In this document: one piece after another, positions 56,656-64,000 of the stretch
Position numbering within the stretch: position 1 is the stretch's first letter
Layout: every line of letters begins with the position of its first letter
Assembly: GCA_025353105.1 (NCBI GenBank)
Contig: JANXRG010000002.1
Location: 36,714 to 100,713, forward strand
Direction of reading: 5' to 3'
From: Verrucomicrobiota bacterium
GTDB taxonomy: Bacteria > Verrucomicrobiota > Verrucomicrobiia > Chthoniobacterales > SZAS-18
Length of the DNA stretch: 64,000 nucleotides
Made by a program: the position numbers and the translations under genes
Notes under the pieces: generated by a model
The model's database searches: none
What the model was told of the DNA's origin: nothing
Seen by the model: the letters and a program-made list of their open reading frames with translations, nothing else

Positions 56656-57357
56656 TCAGGACCGTCGGCGCCGCCGGCCGAAAGCCACCGCGCCAAGCGC
56701 GAGCCCACCGAGAGCCGCGAGCGAGCCAGGCTCCGGGATCGCGTGAATGTTGTCGATGCCGAGCACGCTGATGATGTTATCGCCGATTAAGGACGTGGCG
56801 GAAACGGCATTGATGATGCGGAATTCGGCCGGGCCGGTGAGGAAAGTGGCCAGCGGCAGCGGCGGAATTCCGCCGCTGGAGTTGATGGGGGTCAATGACG
56901 AAAAATTAAAGATCGCGTGGTGCCACTGGCCATCGGCCGAAAGGGTGAACGCAACCGGAGAGACGTAGCCGGAGGCACCGGCACTGGTGAACGCCCCCGT
57001 GGCCGATCGGAACGCAATCCGGATCGTGAGGGTGCTCGCGCCAATGATGCTGAACGCTTTCAAATCCATCTCGACCGCGTTCACGCCGGCGAGCGTAAAG
57101 TTCCCCGTCCACTGGTTGGAGTTGAACCCGACCAGCTTCCCGCCGGCACCATTGCCGTCCGCGACAATTTGCAGGAAGTGGTCACCCGCACCGCCGGGTC
57201 CGCCCGTGCTCACGGCGAGGTTGCCCATTCCATTCATCCAAAAATCAGACGTGCCATCCTCGAAGGTGTCGATCTGGCCGTTCACGATCGCCCGGGCCGA
57301 TGTGGCGCACAGCATGGCAGCGGCGAGCGCGATGAGCAGGGTGGCGCGGACGTTCAT
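56656..57357 (-). CDS. PEP-CTERM sorting-domain protein
   Basis: The 233-residue protein has a signal peptide (1-23, MNVRATLLIALAAAMLCATS), a beta-rich body (about 30-200, FEDGTSDFWMNGMGNLAVST, GNGAGGKLVGFNSNQWTGNF) and the C-terminal sorting signal AIPEPGSLAALGGLALGAVA followed by an arginine run. An exosortase would recognise this PEP signal and process the protein for the surface. No exosortase gene is in the window. The body resembles carbohydrate-binding lamin/lectin-like sheets only in general character; function is unknown. Confidence 0.87.
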   Translation of the reverse strand: MNVRATLLIALAAAMLCATSARAIVNGQIDTFEDGTSDFWMNGMGNLAVSTGGPGGAGDHFLQIVADGNGAGGKLVGFNSNQWTGNFTLAGVNAVEMDLKAFSIIGASTLTIRIAFRSATGAFTSAGASGYVSPVAFTLSADGQWHHAIFNFSSLTPINSSGGIPPLPLATFLTGPAEFRIINAVSATSLIGDNIISVLGIDNIHAIPEPGSLAALGGLALGAVAFGRRRRRS

Positions 57358-57508
57358 GGGGTGAGCCTAGCGTGATAGGACTCGGTCTTCCACGCGATTC
57401 CTTCAATGAATTCCGCGCTCAAGGCGGAGGGGAGGCTTGCAAATTCATCCTGCTTGGGCCAAAAAACCTACGCGCCCGTCGTCCCCCCAGCACCCCGAGC
57501 GCTCCCCC

Positions 57509-58840
57509 ATGCATGCCCTCTTCCTTAACCGCTGGTTCCAACTGACCGTCGGCGTCATCGCGATGGTCGCCACGGCCAACGTCCAGTACGGCTGGACGAT
57601 GTTCGTCGATCCCATCGCGACAAAGTTCCATTGGGACAAGGCAGCCATTCAGTTCGCTTTTACGCTTTTCGTGCTCTCGCAAACGTGGCTCGCCCCGTTT
57701 CTCGCGTACATGCGCGACAAGCTGGGCGCCCGCTGGGTCATCGTCGTGGGCGGCCTGATGGTCGGCGGGGCATGGGTGATCAACTCCTTTGCCACGTCCC
57801 TTTCGATGTTTTATGTCGGCGGCGTCGTCGCCGGAATCGGCGGTGGCATCGTTTACACCACCGCGATTGGCAACGCGTTGAAACTGTTTCCCGATCGCCG
57901 CGGCCTCGCCGCGGGCATCACGGCCTGTGCGTTTGGTGGAGGAGCGGCAATTTCCATTGCTCCCATCTACCGAATGATCAAGGCCAGCGGCTATGAGCAC
58001 ACTTTTCTCGTCTTTGGCGTCATCCAGGGCGCCGTCATTCTCGTCTGCGCCATCCTCATGCGGGAACCGGCCGCGGTGCTTGGACATCTGGCATTGAAAC
58101 CGTCCACTGCCGCCAGCGCGGCGGTGAAAGCCGCGCATGCCATGCCGGACACGTCACCGTCCACAATGCTCAAGACGCCGTTGTTCTACTTGCTCTATGT
58201 CATGTTCACGCTGGTCGCGACGGGAGGCTTGATGGCCACCGCGCAGCTCGGGCCCATCGCGAAGAACTATCAAATCGCCGACACCCCCGTTTCGTTCCTG
58301 GGGTTGTTTACGATGGCCGCGCTGCCCCTGACATTGTCGATCAGCCAGGTGCTTAACGGTTTGACGCGACCGTTCTTTGGGTGGCTTTCCGACACGATTG
58401 GCCGCGAGCTCACGATGTTCCTGTCGTTCCTCGCGGAAGGATTCGCGATTTACGCCCTCATCCATTTCGCGAGCAATCCCATCTATTTTGTGATGTTCTC
58501 GGGCCTGGCGTTCTTCGCCTGGGGGCAGATCTACAGTCTCTTCCCGGCGATCTCAGCCGACCTGTTCGGTTCGAAATTCGCGTCGACCAACTACGCCATC
58601 CTCTACACGGCGAAGGGAACGGCCTCCCTGCTAATCCCGATCGGGAGCTGGCTGCAAACCAGATACGGAAGCTGGGAACCGATTTTCTATACGGCCGCGG
58701 CTTTCGATGTGTGCGCGGCAATCCTCGCTCTGTTCGTGCTCAAGCCCTTGTGCAAAGCGTTCAAGGAGAAGAAACTCGCTTCGGCTGCCCCCGCGGAGGA
58801 TACCCTCGCCCAAGGTGTGCTCCCGCGCGTCGTACCATAG
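57509..58840 (+). CDS. MFS transporter of the oxalate:formate antiporter (OFA) family
   Basis: The 443-residue protein has twelve predicted helices and OFA-type signatures: FQLTVGVIAMVATANVQYGW at the start, KLGARWVIVVGGLMVGGAWV, GIGGGIVYTTAIGNALKLFP, FPDRRGLAAGITACAFGGGA and RPFFGWLSDTIGRELTMFLS. OFA proteins carry oxalate/formate or other monocarboxylates. It faces a PanE-like reductase and an oxalyl-CoA synthetase-type ligase that end next to it, which fits oxalate as substrate. I start it at ATG 57509 (MHALFLNRWF). Substrate is inferred from family and context. Confidence 0.85.
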   Translation: MHALFLNRWFQLTVGVIAMVATANVQYGWTMFVDPIATKFHWDKAAIQFAFTLFVLSQTWLAPFLAYMRDKLGARWVIVVGGLMVGGAWVINSFATSLSMFYVGGVVAGIGGGIVYTTAIGNALKLFPDRRGLAAGITACAFGGGAAISIAPIYRMIKASGYEHTFLVFGVIQGAVILVCAILMREPAAVLGHLALKPSTAASAAVKAAHAMPDTSPSTMLKTPLFYLLYVMFTLVATGGLMATAQLGPIAKNYQIADTPVSFLGLFTMAALPLTLSISQVLNGLTRPFFGWLSDTIGRELTMFLSFLAEGFAIYALIHFASNPIYFVMFSGLAFFAWGQIYSLFPAISADLFGSKFASTNYAILYTAKGTASLLIPIGSWLQTRYGSWEPIFYTAAAFDVCAAILALFVLKPLCKAFKEKKLASAAPAEDTLAQGVLPRVVP

Positions 58841-58845
58841 CGTCC

Positions 58846-59823
58846 TCAGCCTCGGACCCGCTTCTCGAGCAGCTTCACCGCCCGGTAAAGCGTGTCGGTG
58901 ACCGGCGTTGGCACGCCGACAATCCTGCCCAGCTCGACGACCGCGCCGACGACGGCGTCGACCTCGGTGGGACGCTGCGTCTCGATGTCCTGCAACATCG
59001 ACGGCTTGTGCGCGCCGACCTTTTGTGCGCCATCGATCCGCTGCTCGAGCGTGACGCCGAACTTGATCCCGAGCCGTTCGGCCACGGTCATTGATTCGGT
59101 CATCGCCACGCGGGCTAGCTCACGCGTCGCGGGAAAGCTGCAGATCTCCTCCAGCGTGGTACCGGTCAGCGCGCTGATTGGGTTGAAGAACGCGTTGCCC
59201 CAGACCTTCACCCAAATCTCCGCGCGCAGATTCGTCCGCACCGGCGCTTTCAATCCGGCGCGCGCCAGCGTCTGTGAGAGCGCGAGCACGCGTTCGCTCT
59301 TGGATCCATCCGGTTCGCCGAGCGAAAATCGATCCCCTTCCACGTGACGAACCACGCCGGGCGCGGGCAAATCCGCGGCGGGGTAGACGATGCAGCCGAT
59401 GACGCGCTCGATTTCGAGGTTGTCGGCAATCACGCCGCCGGGATCGACCGACGCCAACCGCCGGCCCTCGAACTCTCCGCCGTGCCGCATGAAATACCAC
59501 CACGGGATTCCGTTCTGCGCCGTCAGCACGATTGTCTGCGGTCCGTACAAAGCGCGCATCTGCTTCACCACGCCGGGCACGCTGTGCGTCTTGAGCGTGA
59601 GCAAAACCGCGTCCTGCTCCCCGGCCTCGGCCATGTCGGACATCGCCTTCACACCCGGCACCAACTCGGCGGGTCCATCGCCCATCTGCAGCTTCAGTCC
59701 GTCGCGCTGGATCGCGGCGAGATGCGGCCCGCGCGCAATGAGCGTCACGTCCTCGCCGGCGAGCGCGAGCTTGGCTCCGAGATAGCCGCCAATGGCGCCG
59801 GCGCCGACCACGCAAATTCTCAT
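58846..59823 (-). CDS. panE: 2-dehydropantoate 2-reductase family protein (PanE-like)
   Basis: The 325-residue NADPH-dependent reductase has MRICVVGAGAIGGYLGAKLA (nucleotide-binding GxGxxG at 7-12), then VLLTLKTHSVPGVVKQMRAL, TAQNGIPWWYFMRHG, WVKVWGNAFFNPISALTGTT and EIDAVVGAVVELGR-type C-terminus. Classic PanE makes pantoate for coenzyme A. Here the gene is next to a CoA ligase of AAE3 type and opposite an OFA transporter. In Methylobacterium a PanE paralogue is, as I recall, the oxalyl-CoA reductase, so reduction of oxalyl-CoA to glyoxylate is a serious alternative. The longer open frame upstream is not conserved; start is ATG 59823. Confidence 0.85.
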   Translation of the reverse strand: MRICVVGAGAIGGYLGAKLALAGEDVTLIARGPHLAAIQRDGLKLQMGDGPAELVPGVKAMSDMAEAGEQDAVLLTLKTHSVPGVVKQMRALYGPQTIVLTAQNGIPWWYFMRHGGEFEGRRLASVDPGGVIADNLEIERVIGCIVYPAADLPAPGVVRHVEGDRFSLGEPDGSKSERVLALSQTLARAGLKAPVRTNLRAEIWVKVWGNAFFNPISALTGTTLEEICSFPATRELARVAMTESMTVAERLGIKFGVTLEQRIDGAQKVGAHKPSMLQDIETQRPTEVDAVVGAVVELGRIVGVPTPVTDTLYRAVKLLEKRVRG

Positions 59824-59847
59824 CGCGATAGGAAGTGGCGGCGGAAA

Positions 59848-60010
59848 ACTCGAAACTCGAAACTCGAAACTCGAAGAAAACTCCAAGTTGGGAATTTCAA
59901 ATATTGAAAAATTGTAGGCGACTTCGCATCGCCTCCAGACTTCTTCATCGTGTTCTTGGATTTCTAAATTTTGAAACTTACTTCGAGTTTCGAGTTTCGG
60001 ATTTCGAGCT
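59848..60010. repeat. Long imperfect inverted repeat, TCGAAACTCGAA family
   Basis: The left arm has four tandem copies of aactcga-like units (aaactcgaaactcgaaactc onwards), and the right arm reads ttttgaaacttacttcgagt followed by ttcgagtttcggatttcgag. The two pair imperfectly around a central segment that has its own 6-bp stem (aggcga/tcgcct). It separates the PanE-like gene from the CoA ligase gene, and its right arm is shared with the element at 37788-37930. Confidence 0.7.
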
Positions 60011-60017
60011 TCCAGTG

Positions 60018-61529
60018 TCAGCCTGTAATGTTCAAAAGCTTCGCCATATCGATGCGCTTCAACTTCCCGGTCGCACCCCGCGGGATCTGGTCGAGCACGT
60101 GGAATTTTCGCGGCACCTTGAACTCCGCGAGCAAGCCGGCGCAGTACTCCTTCAATTCGCGATCGGTCACGGTCATTTCGGCGCGGACAACGATGGCCGC
60201 GTGGATGTCCTCGCCATACGACTTGTGCGGCACCGCAAACGCGAGAGCCTCGGCCACGGCCGGATGACGCAGCAACACGTCGTCGATTTCCAACGGCGAA
60301 ATCTTTTCGCCGCCGCGGTTGATCAATTCCTTCAGCCGGCCCGTCAGCGCCAGGTAGCCGTCCGGATCGAGATAACCTTGATCGCCCGTGCGAAACCAAC
60401 CGTCGACGAATGCCGTCTTGTTCGCTTCCGGATTGTTTTCGTAACCGTCGACCACGTTGTCGCCGCGGATGACCACTTCGCCCACGTCACCCTGCGGCAT
60501 TAGTTTGCCGGAGTCGTCCATGACGTCGACGTCAACGCCGAAACCGTAACCGACTTTCCCGGCCTTGCGCGCCTTGGGCGGCAGCGGATTCGACGCCATC
60601 TGATGGCTGGCCTCGGTCATGCCGTAGCTTTCGAGCACCGGCGCTTCGAGCACTGCCTCCAACCGCTCCATGATGACCGGAGGCAAGGGCGCGCTGCTGG
60701 AGCGGGCAAAACGGAATTTGTTCGCCTTGATCACCGCGGCGTTGTGGTCGGCGCGCGCGAGGAGCATCTGGTGCATTGTCGGCACCGCCGAGTACCAGGT
60801 CGGCTTGAACGCGTCGACCACCGGCCAGAATTTCATCGCGTCGAATCCCGCCGGGCAGACGACCGTGCCACCCGAGGCAAGGGTGGCGTTGAGCGAAGCG
60901 CTGATGCCGTGAATGTGAAAAAGCGGCATCACGCAAAGGGCGATGTCGCTCGCACTAAGGTTGTAGGTGCCGACGATGTTGCGCGCGGAGGCCGTGAGGT
61001 TGCGATGCCGCAGCGGTACGCGCTTGGGCCGGCTGGTCGTGCCGCTGGTGTGGAGAATCATCGCGATGTCGTCCGGACCCGCGAGCTCATGCGGACGAGC
61101 GGGGAGCGCATCGCCCTTCGCAAGCTTGAACGAGAGCGTCCCGTCCGCGCCGGCCACCGCCTCGATGACGAGCATGCCGGGAAGAACGGCGGCGTGCGCC
61201 TCGGCCTGCGCGCCCGGCAACGTGATGAGAGCCTTCGCCTGGGTGTCCTCGTAGTAAAAGGCGAATTCCTCCGTCTTGTATTTCGGGTTGAGCGGACAAA
61301 CCGTGACCGCCGTGGCGGAGGCAAAAAAGGTCAGCACCAACTCGGGACCGTTGACCATCGCCACCGCGATGCGATCGCCCCGACCCAATCCGAGGTCGTT
61401 CAGCTGCGCGGCGAGCGCGCGGACATTCTCCCGCATCTGGCGATAGGTGAGCTTCGGCTTGTCCGGCGCGACCAGCGCCGCATGATTATCGGCGCCGGCA
61501 ATCATTTCCAGCAAGGTTGGGTGAGGCAT
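60018..61529 (-). CDS. AMP-forming acyl-CoA synthetase of the AAE3/Pcs60 (oxalyl-CoA synthetase) type
   Basis: The 503-residue ANL-family enzyme has the P-loop HTSGTTSRPKR (160-170), ESYGMTEASHQMASNPLPP, WFRTGDQGYLDPDGYLALTG, GRLKELINRGGEKISPLEID, and the C-terminal catalytic lysine K489 (GATGKLKRI). The segments TEASHQMASNPLPP and NRGGEKISPLEID are those I know from plant AAE3 and yeast Pcs60, proven oxalyl-CoA synthetases, and the length (about 510) fits too. Other acids remain possible. It is on the same strand as the PanE-like gene and upstream of it. Start at ATG 61529. Confidence 0.82.
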   Translation of the reverse strand: MPHPTLLEMIAGADNHAALVAPDKPKLTYRQMRENVRALAAQLNDLGLGRGDRIAVAMVNGPELVLTFFASATAVTVCPLNPKYKTEEFAFYYEDTQAKALITLPGAQAEAHAAVLPGMLVIEAVAGADGTLSFKLAKGDALPARPHELAGPDDIAMILHTSGTTSRPKRVPLRHRNLTASARNIVGTYNLSASDIALCVMPLFHIHGISASLNATLASGGTVVCPAGFDAMKFWPVVDAFKPTWYSAVPTMHQMLLARADHNAAVIKANKFRFARSSSAPLPPVIMERLEAVLEAPVLESYGMTEASHQMASNPLPPKARKAGKVGYGFGVDVDVMDDSGKLMPQGDVGEVVIRGDNVVDGYENNPEANKTAFVDGWFRTGDQGYLDPDGYLALTGRLKELINRGGEKISPLEIDDVLLRHPAVAEALAFAVPHKSYGEDIHAAIVVRAEMTVTDRELKEYCAGLLAEFKVPRKFHVLDQIPRGATGKLKRIDMAKLLNITG

Positions 61530-61659
61530 AGGGGAGCGGGAGATTAGCCGCGCGACGGCCAGGGCCGCAAGGCGATTGAAAGCGGGTTCGCACCCGCAGC
61601 GCAGACAAGCTCAGGCAGAAGCGTCGGTCGGTAGCCGGTGGTAACCCACTGCGCGGAAA

Positions 61660-61700
61660 ACTCGAAACCTGAAATTCGAAAGTTGAAGGTCGAAGCGAGC
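61660..61700. repeat. Partial TCGAAACTCGAA-type repeat copy
   Basis: The stretch ggaaaactcgaaacctgaaa followed by ttcgaaagttgaaggtcgaa resembles one arm of the longer elements. It sits in the 213-base gap between the CoA ligase and uvrC genes; a matching second arm is not seen. Nothing else is supported in that gap. Confidence 0.4.
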
Positions 61701-61742
61701 GAGCGCCGGAGGCGCGACGGACGACTCAATTTACGGTGGCTT

Positions 61743-63416
61743 CTACGTCCGCTCCGCCAAAAACCGGTGCACGTCCTCAGCCAACTTTCGGCCGATGCCC
61801 TCGACTGCTGCAATGTCCTCGAGCGACGCTTTGCGGAGCCGGGCGATCGATCCAAACGCATTGAACAAAATCTTTTTCCGGTTCTGGCTCACGCCGGGAC
61901 ACTCGTCGAGAATGCTCTCGGCCACTCGCTTCTTGAGCAGCAGTTGGTGAAAGCCATTCGCGAAGCGGTGCGCCTCGTCGCGAATCCGCTGGAGCAGCCG
62001 CAATGCCCCGGAATCCTGCGGCAGACGCAAGGGCATCGGTCGCGCGGGGCGATAGATTTCCTCGAATTCCTTCGCGAGACCGATGATCGGAAGCTCGCTC
62101 AGGCCCAGGCGCGAAAGCTCCTTGCTCGCCGCGCTGAGCTGGCCCTTGCCGCCGTCGACGATGACGAGATCGGGCAGGCGGACATACGTCATCGGCGTCG
62201 CGCGAACAGCCGGAGATATTTCGACCGCAGGATCAATGTCTTCGATTTCCACTGGATCCGTTGCCCGATTTGCGGCGGACTCATCCCGCCCCAACTGCCG
62301 CTCCAGGCGTCGCGCGGCTTCGAGCGGCGTCTCCTGCGAAATTTCCGCGGCCTCCCGCGAGAGGGCGCGCGTCTCGAGCAGAATGCGGGAATACCTCCTC
62401 CGGACGACCTCCGCCATGCTCGCAAAATCGTTTTGGCCCGCGACGCTCTTGATCCGATATCGCCGATAGGCGGCGGTTTCCGGCAAACCCTTTCGAAAGC
62501 GCACCATGCTCGCGACGCTGTGCGTATTCGAAATGTTCGAGATGTCGAAACACTCCATCACCTCGGGCGCACCGGGCAGGTCCAGAGCGTCGGCCAATGC
62601 GATCAAGTCGTCCGCCGGATCAATCACGCCCGGCAGCGGCCGCCGCCGCGTGAAGCGACGCGTCGGCGCGGTCGTACGTTTGAGATCTTCGATCATGTCG
62701 CGCAGCTGCGCCGCGCGCTCAAAGTCCTGCTTTTCCGCCGCCGCCCTCATCTCGCCTTCGAGGACGTCGACCATCTCGTCCGAGCGGCCGTCGAGAAAAT
62801 CGCACGCTTGCTCCACCAGCGCGCGGTAACCGGTGGGGTCGATTTTCCCGACGCAGGGTGCCGAGCAGTTCTTGATGATGTGATTGAGGCAATGCTTGTA
62901 ATCGTTCTCGCCCGGCACCAGCGGACGGCAGGCGCGCACCCGAAAGCGCTTTCGCATGAGTTCGATCGTCGCGCGCAACGCGCCGGAGTGCGCGAAAGGG
63001 CCGAAGTAGCGCGCGCCATCCTCCTTGCGCAGCCGCGTGAGCTGGAAGCGCGGGAATGGATCGTTGAGGTTCACCTTCACGAGCAGGAAGCGTTTGTCGT
63101 CGCGCATCATGATGTTGTAACGCGGCCGGTAATCCTTGATCAGCCGACCCTCGAGCAGCAGCGCCTCGGGCTCGCTGCGCACGACGTGCCACTCGCAATC
63201 CCACACCGTGTCGAGCAACGCGCGCGTCTTGAGGTCGGCCCGCGCGTGGCCGGACGGGAGGAAATAACTGGCCAGCCGTTTCCGGAGATCGCGCGCCTTG
63301 CCGACGTACACGATGCGGTTCAGGCGATCGCGCATGACGTAAACCCCCGGACGATGGGGTACATCGCCAAGTTTTTTACGCAGGTCGGGCTTTTCATTGG
63401 GGACGGCCTGGCTCAT
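61743..63416 (-). CDS. uvrC: UvrABC system protein C
   Basis: UvrC makes the two cuts around a DNA lesion bound by UvrB. The 557-residue protein has the GIY-YIG domain (HRPGVYVMRDRLNRIVYVGK, about 21-40), a cysteine-containing region (HIIKNCSAPCVGKI), the UvrB-binding UVR motif (QDFERAAQLRDMIEDLK), the RNase H-like endonuclease domain (ECFDISNISNTHSVASMVRF, VIVDGGKGQLSAA, IRDEAHRFANGFH) and a helix-hairpin-helix end (LEDIAAVEGIGRKLAEDVHR). Somewhat short of the common 600 residues. Divergent from the last gene. Confidence 0.95.
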   Translation of the reverse strand: MSQAVPNEKPDLRKKLGDVPHRPGVYVMRDRLNRIVYVGKARDLRKRLASYFLPSGHARADLKTRALLDTVWDCEWHVVRSEPEALLLEGRLIKDYRPRYNIMMRDDKRFLLVKVNLNDPFPRFQLTRLRKEDGARYFGPFAHSGALRATIELMRKRFRVRACRPLVPGENDYKHCLNHIIKNCSAPCVGKIDPTGYRALVEQACDFLDGRSDEMVDVLEGEMRAAAEKQDFERAAQLRDMIEDLKRTTAPTRRFTRRRPLPGVIDPADDLIALADALDLPGAPEVMECFDISNISNTHSVASMVRFRKGLPETAAYRRYRIKSVAGQNDFASMAEVVRRRYSRILLETRALSREAAEISQETPLEAARRLERQLGRDESAANRATDPVEIEDIDPAVEISPAVRATPMTYVRLPDLVIVDGGKGQLSAASKELSRLGLSELPIIGLAKEFEEIYRPARPMPLRLPQDSGALRLLQRIRDEAHRFANGFHQLLLKKRVAESILDECPGVSQNRKKILFNAFGSIARLRKASLEDIAAVEGIGRKLAEDVHRFLAERT

Positions 63417-63482
63417 AGATCCAAGTGACCAACGTCATTGAACGGTTAGCTTCCCCCGCCCGTCCAATTGCGCAATTCCCTG

Positions 63483-64000
63483 ATGCGTCCCATCCTGCTT
63501 TTCCTCGCCTTGACCCTGGCCTCGGGCCTGCGGGGTGCGCCGACCACCGAGGTGCCGAACGCACTTTCCGCGGGTGACATCATCCAACGCGCGATCCAAC
63601 GCGACGAGATCCTGCGCCGCGACCGCCAGCGCTTTGAATGTGACGTGAACGTGAAGACGGAGAAATTGGACGGAAAGGGTATTGTGGTTTCGACAAAGGC
63701 CGTGAACGCGACGATGCGGCCGACCCGGCAGATTGCGTTCGGCGGGGAGATTAAGCCAGAGAAACAGGACAAGGACTATTGCGAGGCGCAGAAGTTCATG
63801 GCCGTGCTCGACCTCCAAAAACTCGCCCCGCGCTTCCAGCTCTCACGCGACGCGGACGCCGAAGCAGCCGGACGCGGATGCTACGTCGTGACGTATCGGC
63901 CCCGGCCGGGCCAAGCCTATGACACGCGCGAGGAAAAGGTAATCAACGGCCTGAACGGACGCTTCTGGATCGCGAAGGACGATTTTAGCATCGTGCAAAG
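63483..64000 (+). CDS. Secreted protein of unknown function (N-terminal part, cut by window edge)
   Basis: The frame from ATG 63483 is open to the end of the window, giving about 172 residues. It starts with a signal peptide (MRPILLFLALTLASGLRGAP) and continues with SAGDIIQRAIQRDEILRRDR and YCEAQKFMAVLDLQKLAPRF, then RGCYVVTYRPRPGQAYDTRE and NGRFWIAKDDFSIVQ. The alternation of strands and the phrase about FWIAKDDFSIV resemble outer-membrane lipoprotein-sorting (LolA/LolB-like) or DUF4292-type proteins, but I cannot be specific. It is divergent from uvrC, with 66 bases between them. Confidence 0.65.
   Translation, partial: MRPILLFLALTLASGLRGAPTTEVPNALSAGDIIQRAIQRDEILRRDRQRFECDVNVKTEKLDGKGIVVSTKAVNATMRPTRQIAFGGEIKPEKQDKDYCEAQKFMAVLDLQKLAPRFQLSRDADAEAAGRGCYVVTYRPRPGQAYDTREEKVINGLNGRFWIAKDDFSIVQ

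Overview
The window is GC-rich chromosomal DNA that reads like a member of the phylum Verrucomicrobiota. I infer this from the gene set: paired DUF1800 and DUF1501 proteins, a PEP-CTERM protein, a DUF4912 protein, a UbiA enzyme of the MqnP type, an agmatine-route putrescine pair and the VF530 family. I did not run a database search, and the class (Opitutae or Spartobacteria-like) is left open. There is no phage, CRISPR array, rRNA or intact tRNA.

Layout. 1-2.5 kb: the start of xseB (cut by the window edge), a large membrane protein of GT-C glycosyltransferase type and a VF530 protein, all on the minus strand. 2.6-4.2 kb: an isocitrate lyase/PEP mutase family enzyme and a PlsC acyltransferase. 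4.2-11.9 kb: the translation operon on the minus strand, nusA-infB-rbfA-[vapB-vapC]-nrnA-truB-ribF, with a toxin-antitoxin pair lodged between rbfA and nrnA. 12-23.6 kb: mostly housekeeping genes (hisF, DUF4912, a Xer recombinase, glnB, pilC/gspF, ubiA/mqnP, a TPR protein, lysC, a secreted peptidyl-prolyl isomerase). 24-28.8 kb: ligA followed by a small, visibly less GC-rich accessory segment. This segment holds two displaced copies of the ligA 3' end, a broken toxin-antitoxin locus and a secreted beta-propeller protein. 28.9-31.6 kb: an NtrB/NtrC-like two-component pair. 31.8-47.4 kb: an ABC ATPase, aguB-aguA, a cytosine deaminase-like protein, mgtE, lipA, DUF1800-DUF1501, a CHASE2 protein, gltX and aroE. 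47.5-57.4 kb: a LysR regulator, a ROK kinase, an aminotransferase-nucleotidyltransferase pair, prolyl oligopeptidase, a MerR-like regulator, an M48 protease and a PEP-CTERM protein. 57.5-61.5 kb: an OFA-type transporter, a PanE-like reductase and an AAE3/Pcs60-type CoA ligase, which together suggest oxalate uptake, activation and reduction. 61.7-64 kb: uvrC and the start of a secreted protein.

Two families of imperfect inverted repeats are scattered between genes. One has ends resembling GGTGGAACGCGACCTCCGGG (copies near 12.6, 31.7 and 35.7 kb). The other is built from TCGAAACTCGAA-like units (near 2.1, 16.0, 37.8, 59.9 and 61.7 kb). The most interesting signals are the serial displacement of the ligA 3' end, the candidate oxalate cassette, the vapBC insertion with a perfect 16-bp palindrome next to its start codon, and the repeat families. 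All functional calls rest on motif recognition by eye.
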